Positions 18,733-27,030 of a stretch of 64,000 nucleotides of DNA are shown here, in pieces (position 1 is the stretch's first letter; each line of letters starts with the position of its first letter). The position numbers and the translations under genes were made by a program. The notes under the pieces were generated by a model. That model saw nothing but the letters and a program-made list of their open reading frames with translations, searched no databases and was not told the DNA's origin. The DNA is from Xanthobacteraceae bacterium (GTDB lineage Bacteria > Pseudomonadota > Alphaproteobacteria > Rhizobiales > Xanthobacteraceae): the NCBI GenBank assembly GCA_019752575.1, contig JAIELW010000014.1:1-64000 (forward strand), given 5' to 3'.

Positions 18733-19770
18733 TCATTCCTCGCCCTGATCGAACAGCGGCATCTGCGACGCGTCGCGCTTCGGCTCCGTGAGCCCAAGAT
18801 GCTTGTAGGCATGCGAGGTCATCATGCGGCCGCGCGGCGTGCGCTGGATGAAGCCGCGCTGAATCAGAAACGGCTCGATGATGTCTTCGAGCGTATCGCG
18901 CGGCTCGGAGAGTGCCGCCGAAATCGTCTCGATGCCGACCGGTCCGCCGGAATAGTGATCGGAGATGATGCGGAGATAGCGCCGGTCCATCGCGTCGAGC
19001 CCAGCGTTATCCACTTCGAGTTGCGAGAGTGCGCGGTCGGCGGTCTTAGAGTCGATCGTGGAAACCTTGTCGACCGCCGCGAAGTCGCGCACGCGCTTCA
19101 GGAGACGCCCCGCGATGCGCGGCGTGCCGCGCGCGCGTTTCGCGATCTCGCGCGCACCGTCTTTATTTATGCCGATACTCAGTACACGCGCACCGCGCTC
19201 GACGATGGTTTCCAGTTCGTCGACTTCATAGAAGCCGAGCCGGACCGGAATGCCGAAGCGGTCGCGCAACGGCGTCGTGAGCAAGCCCGAGCGCGTGGTC
19301 GCGCCGACCAGCGTGAATTTCGCCAACTCGATCTTGACCGAGCGCGCGGCCGGCCCCTCGCCGATGATAAGATCGAGCTGATAATCCTCCATCGCGGGAT
19401 AGAGCACTTCTTCGATCGCCGGATTGAGCCGGTGGATTTCGTCGATGAAGAGCACGTCGCGGTCTTCGAGGTTCGTCAAAAGTGCGGCGAGGTCGCCGGC
19501 CTTCGCGATCACCGGGCCGGAAGTCGCGCGGAAATTTACGCCGAGTTCGCGCGCGACGATCTGCGCAAGCGTGGTTTTGCCCAAACCCGGCGGCCCGACC
19601 AAGAGCACGTGGTCGAGCGCCTCTTTCCGCGTCTTCGCCGCTTCGATGAAGACGGAAAGATTCGCCCGCGCTTGGCTCTGGCCGATGAATTCGACAAGCC
19701 GCTGCGGGCGGAGACTGGCTTCCGCCGGATCGTCGTCGCGTCTCAAAGCGGACACTAGGCGCTCTGCCAT
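18733..19770 (-). CDS. ruvB: Holliday junction branch-migration helicase RuvB
   Basis: A 345-aa AAA+ motor that drives branch migration with RuvA. Conserved parts are [12 protein letters not shown], Walker [16 protein letters not shown] (near residue 60), Walker [24 protein letters not shown], sensor region [21 protein letters not shown], and the C-terminal winged helix with the [10 protein letters not shown] motif. Its ATG overlaps the stop of the preceding membrane ORF by 16 bases, so translation is coupled. Confidence 0.98.
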   Translation of the reverse strand: MAERLVSALRRDDDPAEASLRPQRLVEFIGQSQARANLSVFIEAAKTRKEALDHVLLVGPPGLGKTTLAQIVARELGVNFRATSGPVIAKAGDLAALLTNLEDRDVLFIDEIHRLNPAIEEVLYPAMEDYQLDLIIGEGPAARSVKIELAKFTLVGATTRSGLLTTPLRDRFGIPVRLGFYEVDELETIVERGARVLSIGINKDGAREIAKRARGTPRIAGRLLKRVRDFAAVDKVSTIDSKTADRALSQLEVDNAGLDAMDRRYLRIISDHYSGGPVGIETISAALSEPRDTLEDIIEPFLIQRGFIQRTPRGRMMTSHAYKHLGLTEPKRDASQMPLFDQGEE

Positions 19771-20228
19771 GTTTTTCTCACGATGCCGCGCGTGAAATAC
19801 CAGCAGACAAACGTCGCAATCAAACAGATCGGAAAAACGCCAATGAGGTTCCCTTCGTGCATCGGCTTGAAATACAAAGTTACAGCATAAGAACCCAATG
19901 CGCTTGCAGCGAGGGCCGCTACGGCCGGCACGAGAAAATTATTCCGGCGCCCCCATATCCCCGCAGTGGCGACCAAAATTCCGGCAATCAGTGCATAGCC
20001 GATTCCGACGACATAGCCGAAAAATAAGATGAGCCAGAGCGCAGCGAGATATCCGACGGGGCCGGGGCTGCCGATGTTACCGTTGGCAGCAACCAGCTTG
20101 GACACGCTCGCAGCGGTCCACAAAGCGAGACTTCCAACGAGCGGCCCGAGGCCAACAAAGATAAGTACGACAAGCGCGAAAGCGCCGATGCGCGATGGCT
20201 GCTGCGTCGAGACTAGGCGCTCTGCCAT
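19755..20228 (-). CDS. Small membrane protein, downstream paralogue between ruvA and ruvB
   Basis: A 157-aa protein with four predicted transmembrane segments (roughly 14-40, 58-88, 97-117, 128-146). I do not recognise the family. It is clearly paralogous to the preceding [22 protein letters not shown] matches [18 protein letters not shown], and both end CL-ATFVCW-TRGIVR-TWQSA. Its first seven residues, MAERLVS, are identical to the start of RuvB, and the 16-base overlap with ruvB is identical to its own 16-base overlap with the upstream paralogue. This is best explained by a tandem duplication that carried the start of ruvB. An upstream Met at 20285 is possible but would overlap the upstream gene extensively. 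Confidence 0.75.
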   Translation of the reverse strand: MAERLVSTQQPSRIGAFALVVLIFVGLGPLVGSLALWTAASVSKLVAANGNIGSPGPVGYLAALWLILFFGYVVGIGYALIAGILVATAGIWGRRNNFLVPAVAALAASALGSYAVTLYFKPMHEGNLIGVFPICLIATFVCWYFTRGIVRKTWQSA

Positions 20229-20647
20229 GTTCTTCTCACGATGCCGCGCGTCAGAAACCAGCAAACGAATGTTGCAAGCAAACACGCCGGGAAGAACCAG
20301 ATCACGCCCGACGGCTCGGCTCTGAGCTGGAAAATAACCGGCACAAACAGGGCGCCCGACAGAGTCGATGCAAGTGCAGCCGCAATTGGAGCGAGAAAGC
20401 TATTCCAGCGAAACCAAATGCCGGCAACGGCTACAAAAATTCCTGCGACTAGCGCAAACGCCCAACCGAAAATATAGCCGAAGAACAGAACGAATCCGAG
20501 GCCGCGGATCAGAATGTCGATCCCGTAATTGGCGCTTCTCATGATTTCCGCGAACCCAGAACCGACGAACACCGCGAGCGTGCCGACCGCCGGGCCAACG
20601 ACTATGAAAATCAGAACAACCAGAAATAAAGCTGCGAACTTGTTCAT
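20213..20647 (-). CDS. Small membrane protein, upstream paralogue between ruvA and ruvB
   Basis: A 144-aa protein with about four hydrophobic segments (4-30, 46-76, 82-103, 112-132) and a basic C-terminus [12 protein letters not shown]. No family is recognised. Its ATG overlaps the ruvA stop as ATGA, and its stop overlaps the next ORF by 16 bases, so ruvA, both ORFs and ruvB form one tightly coupled translation unit. The base composition is slightly lower in GC than its neighbours. A role in recombination cannot be deduced; only the genetic coupling to ruvAB is seen. Confidence 0.78.
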   Translation of the reverse strand: MNKFAALFLVVLIFIVVGPAVGTLAVFVGSGFAEIMRSANYGIDILIRGLGFVLFFGYIFGWAFALVAGIFVAVAGIWFRWNSFLAPIAAALASTLSGALFVPVIFQLRAEPSGVIWFFPACLLATFVCWFLTRGIVRRTWQSA

Positions 20648-21264
20648 CTCGCCAACTCTTTCAGTCCAAGACGAATAAGCGTTTCCACCGGCGCGTTCTC
20701 TTCGCCCGATGCGCGCACGGCCGCCGCGACCGCGACACCCGCCTGGATTTCCCCGTAACCGAGATGCACGAGCGCGGAGACGGCATCGGTCACCGGCTGC
20801 GGCGCGCGGCGCTCGCTCAAATCGCCCTGCAGTTTCACGACGGAGGGATCGATCGTCGCAAACGCCGGCGCCTTGTCTTTCAGTTCCGCAACGATCCGCG
20901 CAGCGAGCTTCGGACCGACGCCCGGCGTGCGCGCGACCGCGGTTTTATCTCCGAGCGCAATCGCGTTCGCAAGCTCGGCTGGCCTGAGCGTGGACAACAC
21001 GGCAAGCGCCACCTTCGCGCCGACGCCCTGCACGCTTTGCAGGATGCGAAACCACTCGCGCTCGAGATCGTTCGTGAAGCCGAACAGCTTGATCTCCTGC
21101 TCGCGCACATGCGTCTCAATCGAGATCGTGGCGGCCTCGCCCTGCGGCGGCAGCGATTGCAGCGTGCGCGCGGAGCAATGCACGACATAGCCGACGCCGT
21201 GCACGTCGATCACGACGAAATCGTCGCCGTAGGTATCGATCACACCGCGCAGCTTGCCGATCAT
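20644..21264 (-). CDS. ruvA: Holliday junction DNA-binding protein RuvA
   Basis: A 206-aa protein that binds four-way junctions as a tetramer and loads RuvB. It starts [28 protein letters not shown] (domain I OB fold), has the helix-hairpin-helix segments [14 protein letters not shown] and [16 protein letters not shown] (domain II), and a flexible link to domain III ([14 protein letters not shown]), which contacts RuvB. It is separated from ruvC by an R3 repeat and joined to the next ORF by an ATGA overlap. Confidence 0.97.
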   Translation of the reverse strand: MIGKLRGVIDTYGDDFVVIDVHGVGYVVHCSARTLQSLPPQGEAATISIETHVREQEIKLFGFTNDLEREWFRILQSVQGVGAKVALAVLSTLRPAELANAIALGDKTAVARTPGVGPKLAARIVAELKDKAPAFATIDPSVVKLQGDLSERRAPQPVTDAVSALVHLGYGEIQAGVAVAAAVRASGEENAPVETLIRLGLKELAR

Positions 21265-21286
21265 GTTTCGACTCCGCTTCCACTTT

Positions 21287-21402
21287 CACCTCTCCCCGCC
21301 GGGGAGAGGTCGGCGAACGAAGTTCGCCGGGTGAGGGGGTTCTGCGCATAATATCGAACGCAGAGCCCCCTCACCCCGACCCTCTCCCCCAAGGGGAGAG
21401 GG
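21287..21402. repeat. R3 repeat between ruvC and ruvA
   Basis: CACCTCTCCCCGCCGGGGAGAGGT, then CGAACGAAGTTCG and GGGTGAGGGGG, then the mirror half CCCCCTCACCCC and CCCTCTCCCCCAAGGGGAGAGGG. It fills nearly all of the 160-base gap and is therefore probably transcribed in the ruv mRNA. Confidence 0.85.
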
Positions 21403-21424
21403 AGAAGAAAGACATCTGCGAAGA

Positions 21425-21943
21425 TCACAGCGTACCCCCCACGACGCGCGAGAGAATATCCACGCTACTCCGGTGATGCGCGTGACAGATGGCAATCGCC
21501 AGCGCATCCGCCGCGTCGTCGGTTTGCGGATCGGCCTTCGGCATCAGCACGCGGATCATCAGCCGGATCTGCGCCTTTTCCGCGCGGCCCGCGCCGACGA
21601 CCGTCTTCTTGATCAGGTTCGGCGCATACTCCGCAACGCGCAGCCCCGCCTGCGCAGGCACGAGGAGCGCAATGCCGCGCGCCTGCCCGAGTTTGAGCGC
21701 CGCGCGCGGATCGGCATTGACGAAGGTTTCTTCCACCGCCGCCTCATGCGGAGCAAAACGCTCGACGATTTCGAGAAGACCCTTGTGAATGAAGGCGAGC
21801 CGCTCGCTCAAAGTTTCGCGCTCGTCCGCGTTCACCGAGCCGCAGGCGACGAACGAGAGCTTGGTGCCCTCGCATTCGATCACGCCCCAGCCGGTGCGGC
21901 GGAGGCCGGGGTCGATGCCGAGTATGCGATTCGCGCGCGTCAT
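21425..21943 (-). CDS. ruvC: Crossover junction endodeoxyribonuclease RuvC
   Basis: A 172-aa Holliday junction resolvase. The RNase-H-like acidic residues are visible: Asp in [14 protein letters not shown], Glu in [10 protein letters not shown], and the Asp pair in [13 protein letters not shown]. The length matches the family. It is the first gene of the long minus-strand ruv/tol block; upstream lies the divergent TSUP gene, 39 bases away. Confidence 0.97.
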   Translation of the reverse strand: MTRANRILGIDPGLRRTGWGVIECEGTKLSFVACGSVNADERETLSERLAFIHKGLLEIVERFAPHEAAVEETFVNADPRAALKLGQARGIALLVPAQAGLRVAEYAPNLIKKTVVGAGRAEKAQIRLMIRVLMPKADPQTDDAADALAIAICHAHHRSSVDILSRVVGGTL

Positions 21944-21982
21944 CTACCCCGTTGGATAACCCCGCTATCGAAATCTGCCTAG

Positions 21983-22798
21983 GTGAATGCTATTTCGTCT
22001 GCTGCACCAAGGCACCGCCGCTTGTCCTCCGCGCTTATCCCCGCCTCTCTCGCACCCTTCTTCGACGACCGCCTCGCTATTGCGGCCGCGATCACCTTTG
22101 CCGCCGGTTTCATCCGCGGCTTCTCGGGCTTTGGCGCGGGCATGATTTACGTGCCGCTGATCGGCGCGCTCTATGGCCCGCGTTTCGCGGTCACCACGAT
22201 CCTTCTGATCGACTTCATCTGCTCGATCCCGTTTTTGATCCCGGCGCTGCCGCATGTGCGCTGGCGCGAGGCGCTGCCGCTGGTGGCGGCCGCCGCACTG
22301 ACCATTCCGGTCGGCGCGATGGCGCTGATCTATGTCGATCCCGGTCCGCTACGCTGGGCCATCGCGATTCTGATCGTGATCTTCGTGGCGCTGCTCGCCT
22401 CGGGCTGGCGCTATCACGGTGCGCCGAAGCTGCCGGTAACGCTCGGCGTCGGCGCGATCTCCGGCGTGCTCGGCGGCGCCACGCAAATCCCGGGACCGCC
22501 GGTCATCATCTACTGGCTCGGGGGCGCGATCTCGGCGGCGAGCGTGCGCGCGAATCTGATCGCTTACTTCGCGCTGTTCGATCTGTCTTCGATTATCGTC
22601 TATGGCTGGAACGGGTTGCTCACGAACGACGTCTTCTTGTTTGGCTTGCTGATGTTCGTGCCGTTCATTTCCGGCGCGGCAGGCGGCTCGATGGTATTCG
22701 CCTTCGTCTCCGACCGGAATTATCGCAGCGCGGCCTACGTCATTATTCTGTTCGCTGCGATTTCGAGCCTGCCGCTATTCGACCGGTCTCTTCGATAA
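21983..22798 (+). CDS. TSUP (TauE/SafE) family permease
   Basis: A 271-aa membrane protein with about eight hydrophobic segments. It begins the first repeat with AAAITFAAGFIRGFSGFGAGMIYVPLIGALYG, the typical G-F-G motif of this family. Members are thought to export sulfite, organosulfur acids or similar anions. The ORF start is GTG at 21983 with no good ribosome site; a TTG at 22022 is an alternative. It converges with and overlaps the EamA gene by 24 bases at the 3' end. A second family member lies at 54862. The substrate is unknown. Confidence 0.82.
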   Translation: MNAISSAAPRHRRLSSALIPASLAPFFDDRLAIAAAITFAAGFIRGFSGFGAGMIYVPLIGALYGPRFAVTTILLIDFICSIPFLIPALPHVRWREALPLVAAAALTIPVGAMALIYVDPGPLRWAIAILIVIFVALLASGWRYHGAPKLPVTLGVGAISGVLGGATQIPGPPVIIYWLGGAISAASVRANLIAYFALFDLSSIIVYGWNGLLTNDVFLFGLLMFVPFISGAAGGSMVFAFVSDRNYRSAAYVIILFAAISSLPLFDRSLR

Positions 22799-23674
22799 GA
22801 GTTCATTCACGACGCCGCTTGCGAGCAGAACCCCCGCGCCGGTCGTGACAACGCCGATGATTGAAGCGAGATCCGGAATTTCTTTCAAGAGCGGAATCGC
22901 AATCAATGTTGCGAGCGCAGGCACGAGTGCCACGAATGCCGCCGCACGCGAAGCGCCGAGACGTGTAATCCCGATGTTGTAGAGGATGAGTGCGATCAAT
23001 CCCGAGCCGAGCCCCTGAATGAGCGCCTGTACGATGAGATCGTTGTGTGCGCCTTTGTTGAAGGCGTCGATCAGCGGCGGAATGCCGAACGGCAGCATTA
23101 CGATTGCGGACCAGAAGCTCACCAGCGCGGCCATCTCGATCGCGGTGACGCCGACATGCCGGAATGCGACGGTATAACAGGCCCAGCAGAACGCGGCCGT
23201 GATGAGCAGCAGATGCCCGAACGAGGTATCGCCGCTCGCGCTCACAATGCTTCTTCCGGCAATGGTCAGCACCCCGGCGAGACAAAGCGCAAAACCGATC
23301 GCTCGCGCCCAGCCGAGTTTTTCCTTGAATATGACGACCGAGAGCAACGCTACGATCAGCGGCATCGTGCCCGGCACCAGCGGGCCGACGTCCGCGGTCG
23401 GTGCATAACGCATGCCGTTGCCGATGATGAGAAGAAACGGCGCGCCCGCCCCGAGCATGCAGAAGAGAAACGGAGCGGTCTTGCCTTTCGGCCAGACGCC
23501 GGTGCGAAACAGAACCGGCGCGAGCAGCAAGGCGGGAATTCCCACACGCAAAAGCGTAACGGAAGCCGGCGTCAGCGAACCGATCACGGCATAGCGCGTG
23601 AGCGCGACCCACGCGCCCCAGATCGTCACCGCGGAAATGATCGCGAGATAACCGAACGCGCGGGAATTGCTCAC
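22775..23674 (-). CDS. EamA/DMT-family transporter
   Basis: A 299-aa, ten-helix protein with two EamA repeats ([22 protein letters not shown] and [23 protein letters not shown]). The GTG start at 23674 overlaps the yebC stop as GTGA, so it is translationally coupled. The longer frame upstream is only the antisense-free part of yebC read in another frame. It ends in a 24-base convergent overlap with the TSUP gene. Substrate unknown; metabolite export is the family norm. Confidence 0.85.
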   Translation of the reverse strand: MSNSRAFGYLAIISAVTIWGAWVALTRYAVIGSLTPASVTLLRVGIPALLLAPVLFRTGVWPKGKTAPFLFCMLGAGAPFLLIIGNGMRYAPTADVGPLVPGTMPLIVALLSVVIFKEKLGWARAIGFALCLAGVLTIAGRSIVSASGDTSFGHLLLITAAFCWACYTVAFRHVGVTAIEMAALVSFWSAIVMLPFGIPPLIDAFNKGAHNDLIVQALIQGLGSGLIALILYNIGITRLGASRAAAFVALVPALATLIAIPLLKEIPDLASIIGVVTTGAGVLLASGVVNELLSKRPVE

Positions 23675-24417
23675 GCCGAGAGCTTCGCCATCAGCGCTTC
23701 CGAGATTTCGAAGTTGCCGTAGACGTTCTGCACGTCGTCGTTCTCTTCGAGATTTTCGACGAGCTTCATGAGCTTCTCGCCAGCCTCGTCGTCGACCGCG
23801 ATCGTGTTCTGCGGCCGCCACAGCAATCCGCTTTTGCGCGGCTCGCCGAACTTCGCTTCCATCGCCTTCTGCACCTCGTTCAGACTGTCGGTCGCGGTAA
23901 CGATCTCATGCCCCGCTTCGGAAGATAAGACATCGTCCGCGCCCGCCTCGATGCCGGCCTCCAGCATCGCGTCGTCGCCCGCCTTCGCGCGGTCGTACTC
24001 GATCACGCCGACATGATTGAACATGAAGGAGACCGCGCCGGTTTCGGCGAGCGCGCCGCCGCTCTTCGTGAAGAAGGTGCGGATTTCTCCGACGGTGCGC
24101 GTGCGGTTGTCGGTCAGCGCCTCGATGATGAGCGCGACACCGCCCGGGCCGTAACCTTCGTAGCGGATGCTCTCGAAATTTTCGCCGTCGCTGCCCGCCG
24201 CCTTCTTGATCGCGCGCTCGATATTGTCCTTCGGCATGTTTTCGGCGCGAGCCGCGATGATCGCCGCACGCAACCGCGCATTCATCGCCGGATCCGGCAG
24301 GCCCATCTTGGCGGACACGGTAATTTCGCGCGCGAGCTTTCCGAACAACTTGGAGCGGGCGGCGTCCTGCCGTCCCTTGCGGTGCATGATGTTCTTGAAT
24401 TGCGAATGGCCGGCCAT
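23671..24417 (-). CDS. YebC/PmpR-family DNA-binding regulatory protein
   Basis: A 248-aa YebC-family protein, recognised from [23 protein letters not shown] and [15 protein letters not shown] at the N-terminus and [12 protein letters not shown]-like and [23 protein letters not shown] segments. Members bind DNA as regulators or assist translation through difficult (polyproline) stretches. In this window efp lies 10 kb away, which may or may not be meaningful. It is followed by a coupled EamA gene. Confidence 0.93.
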   Translation of the reverse strand: MAGHSQFKNIMHRKGRQDAARSKLFGKLAREITVSAKMGLPDPAMNARLRAAIIAARAENMPKDNIERAIKKAAGSDGENFESIRYEGYGPGGVALIIEALTDNRTRTVGEIRTFFTKSGGALAETGAVSFMFNHVGVIEYDRAKAGDDAMLEAGIEAGADDVLSSEAGHEIVTATDSLNEVQKAMEAKFGEPRKSGLLWRPQNTIAVDDEAGEKLMKLVENLEENDDVQNVYGNFEISEALMAKLSA

Positions 24418-24481
24418 GTGTCGAAGCCCTGATCGAATTTCGCGGGGTTATAGCAAGCGAATTTGCGAAGGGAAGCCGGGA

Positions 24482-24579
24482 CCTCATCCTTCGAGACGGC
24501 TGGCTACGCCAGCCTCCTCAGGATGAGGAACTCCCTCATGGTGAGGAGCGATCCGAAGGATCGCGTCTCGAACCATGAG
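24482..24579. repeat. R2 twin-hairpin repeat
   Basis: R2 in the opposite order to the copies at 316 and 14283: the CCTCATCCTTCGAGACGG/CCTCCTCAGGATGAGG hairpin comes first, then CCTCATGGTGAGGAGC/CTCGAACCATGAG. It lies between the ymdB-like gene and yebC, 8 bases from the former's stop. Confidence 0.88.
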
Positions 24580-24587
24580 CTACGAAA

Positions 24588-25406
24588 TCACCAAAACCCC
24601 GGCCGCGTCTGTTCCAAGACACCGCCGATGCGCACCTGCGCGATTTTTACGGCTAGGCCGGTGGAGTCGTCGGTCTCGACCGCGATCCCGGAAATCGTCG
24701 CCTCGCCGGTGGCGGGCTCGAAACGTCCTGAAGGGATTTTGGTCTGGAAGCGGCGGATCGGCTCGTCCTTGTTCATGCCGAGCACGCTTTCGTAGTCGCC
24801 GCACATGCCGATGTCGGAAGTAAACGCGGTGCCTTGCGGGAGAATACGATGGTCGGAAGTCGGCGCATGGGTATGTGTGCCGACCTGGAGCGAGATGCGG
24901 CCGTCGAGGATATAGCCGAGCGACTGCTTCTCGCTGGTCGCTTCGGCGTGGAAGTCCACGATGATCGCGTCGGCATGTTCGCTTAAGCGGCAGGCTTCGA
25001 GTTCGCGCTCGATTGCCGCGAACGGATCGTCGAGCTGCTCCATGAACACGCGGCCCATCGCGTTGATGACAAGCACGCGCTTGCCGTTCTTGGATTCCAA
25101 CATCGCCGCGCCGCGCCCCGGCGTGCCTTTCGGATAATTCAGCGGACGGATGAGCTTCGGTGCGCGCTCGATAAAGACGAGTGCCTCGCGCTGATCCCAG
25201 GAGTGATTGCCGAGCGTGATTGCGTCGGCGCCGATGTCGACAAGCTCGTTATAGATCGCCTCGGTGATGCCGAAGCCGCCGGCGGAATTTTCGCCGTTGA
25301 TGCCGACGAAATCGAGTTTCCAGTCCTTGATCAGCGACGGCAGGAGATCGACGACGGCAACGCGGCCCGAACGCCCGACAATGTCCCCGAGAAATAAAAT
25401 CCGCAT
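24588..25406 (-). CDS. YmdB-family metallophosphoesterase
   Basis: A 272-aa protein that starts MRILFLGDIVGRSGR and contains GINGENSAGGFGI, TLGNHSWDQ and VDFHAEATSEKQSLGYILDGR, the metal-ligand pattern of the TIGR00282/YmdB family. Bacillus YmdB and Deinococcus homologues hydrolyse 2',3'-cyclic nucleotides. It lies 4 bases after the 5-FCL gene, so the two are co-transcribed downstream of the 6S RNA locus. Confidence 0.92.
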   Translation of the reverse strand: MRILFLGDIVGRSGRVAVVDLLPSLIKDWKLDFVGINGENSAGGFGITEAIYNELVDIGADAITLGNHSWDQREALVFIERAPKLIRPLNYPKGTPGRGAAMLESKNGKRVLVINAMGRVFMEQLDDPFAAIERELEACRLSEHADAIIVDFHAEATSEKQSLGYILDGRISLQVGTHTHAPTSDHRILPQGTAFTSDIGMCGDYESVLGMNKDEPIRRFQTKIPSGRFEPATGEATISGIAVETDDSTGLAVKIAQVRIGGVLEQTRPGFW

Positions 25407-25410
25407 TCAA

Positions 25411-25992
25411 TCAAGTTCCGGCAGCAAAACGCACGCCTTCTTCCGTTATCACATAATCGAGCTTCTGGTCGTGCGGTTCCGTCGGGACAGTCTCGACGCA
25501 TTGTTCGTCGAAAGCGAGACCGACAGCGACGATTTTTTTCCTGGCGCGTAAACGCGAAAGCCCGCCATCGTAGTAGGCCTTGCCGTAGCCGATCCGGTAA
25601 CCCTTCAGATCGAACGCAAGCAGCGGCACGAAGAGAATATCGGGATCGACCTCCTTCGCCTCCGGCCCCGGTTCCGAGAGACCGAAGCCCACGCGCTTCA
25701 ACTGCATGCCCGGCGCCCATGCGCGGAAAATCAGCTTGCCGCCGGTAATCGCAGGCAGCGCGAGCGAAGCACCGCTTTCTTCCGCGAGACGCTTCATCAA
25801 AGGATAGGGATTAAGTTCGGTTCCCATCGCGAACCACCCCGAAACGATCGCGCCGCCCGGCACGTCGAAGGGCATCTGCGCTTTCGCGACCTTCTCCGAC
25901 ATCTGTTTGCGGAAGATCGGCGAAAGCGCATCGCGCTTCGCGTTCATCTCCTTGCGCAAAGCGCGTTTCTGTTCGGTGACTGATACAGGCAT
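25411..25992 (-). CDS. 5-formyltetrahydrofolate cyclo-ligase
   Basis: A 193-aa ATP-dependent enzyme (YgfA/Fau, MTHFS) that converts 5-formyl-THF to 5,10-methenyl-THF. The signature IGYGKAYYDGGLSRLRA lies near residue 140, with the KR-LR N-terminal basic segment (EQKRALRKEMNAKRDALS) that binds the nucleotide. It lies directly downstream of the 6S RNA, the same arrangement as ssrS-ygfA in gammaproteobacteria, where the two are co-transcribed. Confidence 0.94.
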   Translation of the reverse strand: MPVSVTEQKRALRKEMNAKRDALSPIFRKQMSEKVAKAQMPFDVPGGAIVSGWFAMGTELNPYPLMKRLAEESGASLALPAITGGKLIFRAWAPGMQLKRVGFGLSEPGPEAKEVDPDILFVPLLAFDLKGYRIGYGKAYYDGGLSRLRARKKIVAVGLAFDEQCVETVPTEPHDQKLDYVITEEGVRFAAGT

Positions 25993-26001
25993 GACAAATT
26001 A

Positions 26002-26160
26002 GGTGCGGGCCGCAGTGACCGTCAGAGATTCGATCCCGGGAAACCTACGAAGTAGGTGGGCGCCATATGATTAGGTCCACGGACCAGACCAGGGACAGCT
26101 CCCGTTGAGATCGATAAGGCCCCGGGAATACTTCTCTGTCGCATCCCGCAGCACCGCAAG
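26002..26160 (-). ncRNA. ssrS: 6S RNA
   Basis: The minus-strand transcript starts near GGTGCTGCGGGATGCG and ends near TGCGGCCCGCACC, so the ends pair (GGTGC with GCACC, GCGGG with CCGC) as in 6S closing stems. The central part contains GTATTCCCGGGGCC and GGTTTCCCGGGATCG strands facing a large bubble, plus GGCGCCCACCTACTTC, the layout of alphaproteobacterial 6S RNA. It binds and sequesters sigma-70 RNA polymerase. Its position between zapA and the 5-FCL gene is the conserved location. The ends are approximate. Confidence 0.85.
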
Positions 26161-26202
26161 AAGAACCTAGGAAGATAAATGCGGAAAAGCCAGACTTGAC
26201 TT

Positions 26203-26586
26203 TCAGCCGAGCGCGGCGCCGCCGTTCGGCCCGCTATTCAGGCTCTGCGCGAGCCGCTCGATGCGCTCCGCCGTATTTTCGAGAATGTCGGCGAGCGCGT
26301 GCTCGCCTTCCTCGCTGCGCTGGGCCGCGCGCTCGCGCGCATCTTTCAACGACTGGATTTCCTGATCGGCGCTGCGCAGCCGCCGCTTCAGTTCCGCTAG
26401 CTCGTCCGCGACCATGATCGCGGCCATCACCGCGAGCCGCGTGTCGCCGATCTCGCCGAAGGATTCGCGAAGCTGCGCGATCCGCTGGTCGAGTTCGCGC
26501 CCGAGCCGCGCGAGATGATCCTCCTGCCCCGGATCGCAGGCCATCCGGTAGACGCGGCCGTTGATGGTGACGGAAACCTCGGCCAT
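26203..26586 (-). CDS. zapA: Cell division protein ZapA
   Basis: A 127-aa Z-ring-associated protein that bundles FtsZ. The N-terminal domain begins VSVTINGRVYRMACDPGQEDHLARLGRELDQRI, and the C-terminal half is a long coiled coil (ELKRRLRSADQEIQSLKDARERAAQR). The length is normal for alphaproteobacteria. It follows the DUF4164 gene by 5 bases and precedes the 6S RNA. Confidence 0.94.
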   Translation of the reverse strand: MAEVSVTINGRVYRMACDPGQEDHLARLGRELDQRIAQLRESFGEIGDTRLAVMAAIMVADELAELKRRLRSADQEIQSLKDARERAAQRSEEGEHALADILENTAERIERLAQSLNSGPNGGAALG

Positions 26587-26591
26587 CTGCC

Positions 26592-26885
26592 CTAGCGCTC
26601 CTGCGCTTCCAGCACGGCGCGGATCGTGTCCACCGCCTGATCGAGCCGCTGCGCAACTTCGCGGTTGGTAGCCTCCAGCGAGGAGAGGTTCGCACGGGCG
26701 TGATCGAGCTCGCCGGCGAGCCGCGAGCGGTCCGTACCGAAGGCCTGAATCTGCGCCTCCAGTTCGCCACGCTGGCGGTCGTGTTCGCGGCGGCGATTGA
26801 TCGCGGCTTCCAAAAGGTCGAGCGCCGACGAGAGCCGCCTGCGCGCCTTCTCCAGCACTGCCGATTGTTCCGCCGTCTGCCGCAT
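26592..26885 (-). CDS. DUF4164-type coiled-coil protein
   Basis: A 97-aa, almost entirely coiled-coil protein: EKARRRLSSALDLLEAAINRRREHDRQRGELEAQIQAF continuing to the end. DUF4164 proteins sit upstream of zapA in Hyphomicrobiales, which fits here, and a role with ZapA at the division site is plausible but not shown. The ATG at 26885 (MRQTAEQSAVLEK) is preferred to an upstream Met at 26969, because the extension runs into the promoter of the divergent tkt gene. Confidence 0.8.
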   Translation of the reverse strand: MRQTAEQSAVLEKARRRLSSALDLLEAAINRRREHDRQRGELEAQIQAFGTDRSRLAGELDHARANLSSLEATNREVAQRLDQAVDTIRAVLEAQER

Positions 26886-26962
26886 TTGCCCGCCGCGATT
26901 TGCGAACGCGAGGTTGCAGTTAAGGGGAGCCTTTATCCCCACGTCAACCGCGTGTTGCGACT

Positions 26963-26990
26963 TTGACACAAGGGGTTGGGGTGCTATGGC
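26963..26990 (+). promoter_or_regulatory. Candidate sigma-70 promoter of tkt
   Basis: TTGACA at 26963-26968 and TATGGC at 26985-26990 are separated by 16 bases and lie about 40 bases before the tkt ATG. The -35 is perfect and the -10 is weak. The call is by sequence only. Confidence 0.45.
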
Positions 26991-27030
26991 AACGCCACCT
27001 TTTCCCGGGAACTAATAGGGTGAAACCGCG

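Noticed and set aside
23671-24417. A direct link between the YebC-type protein and efp in polyproline translation
   Set aside because: The genes are 10 kb apart and on opposite strands, so the sequence gives no support beyond general knowledge of the families.
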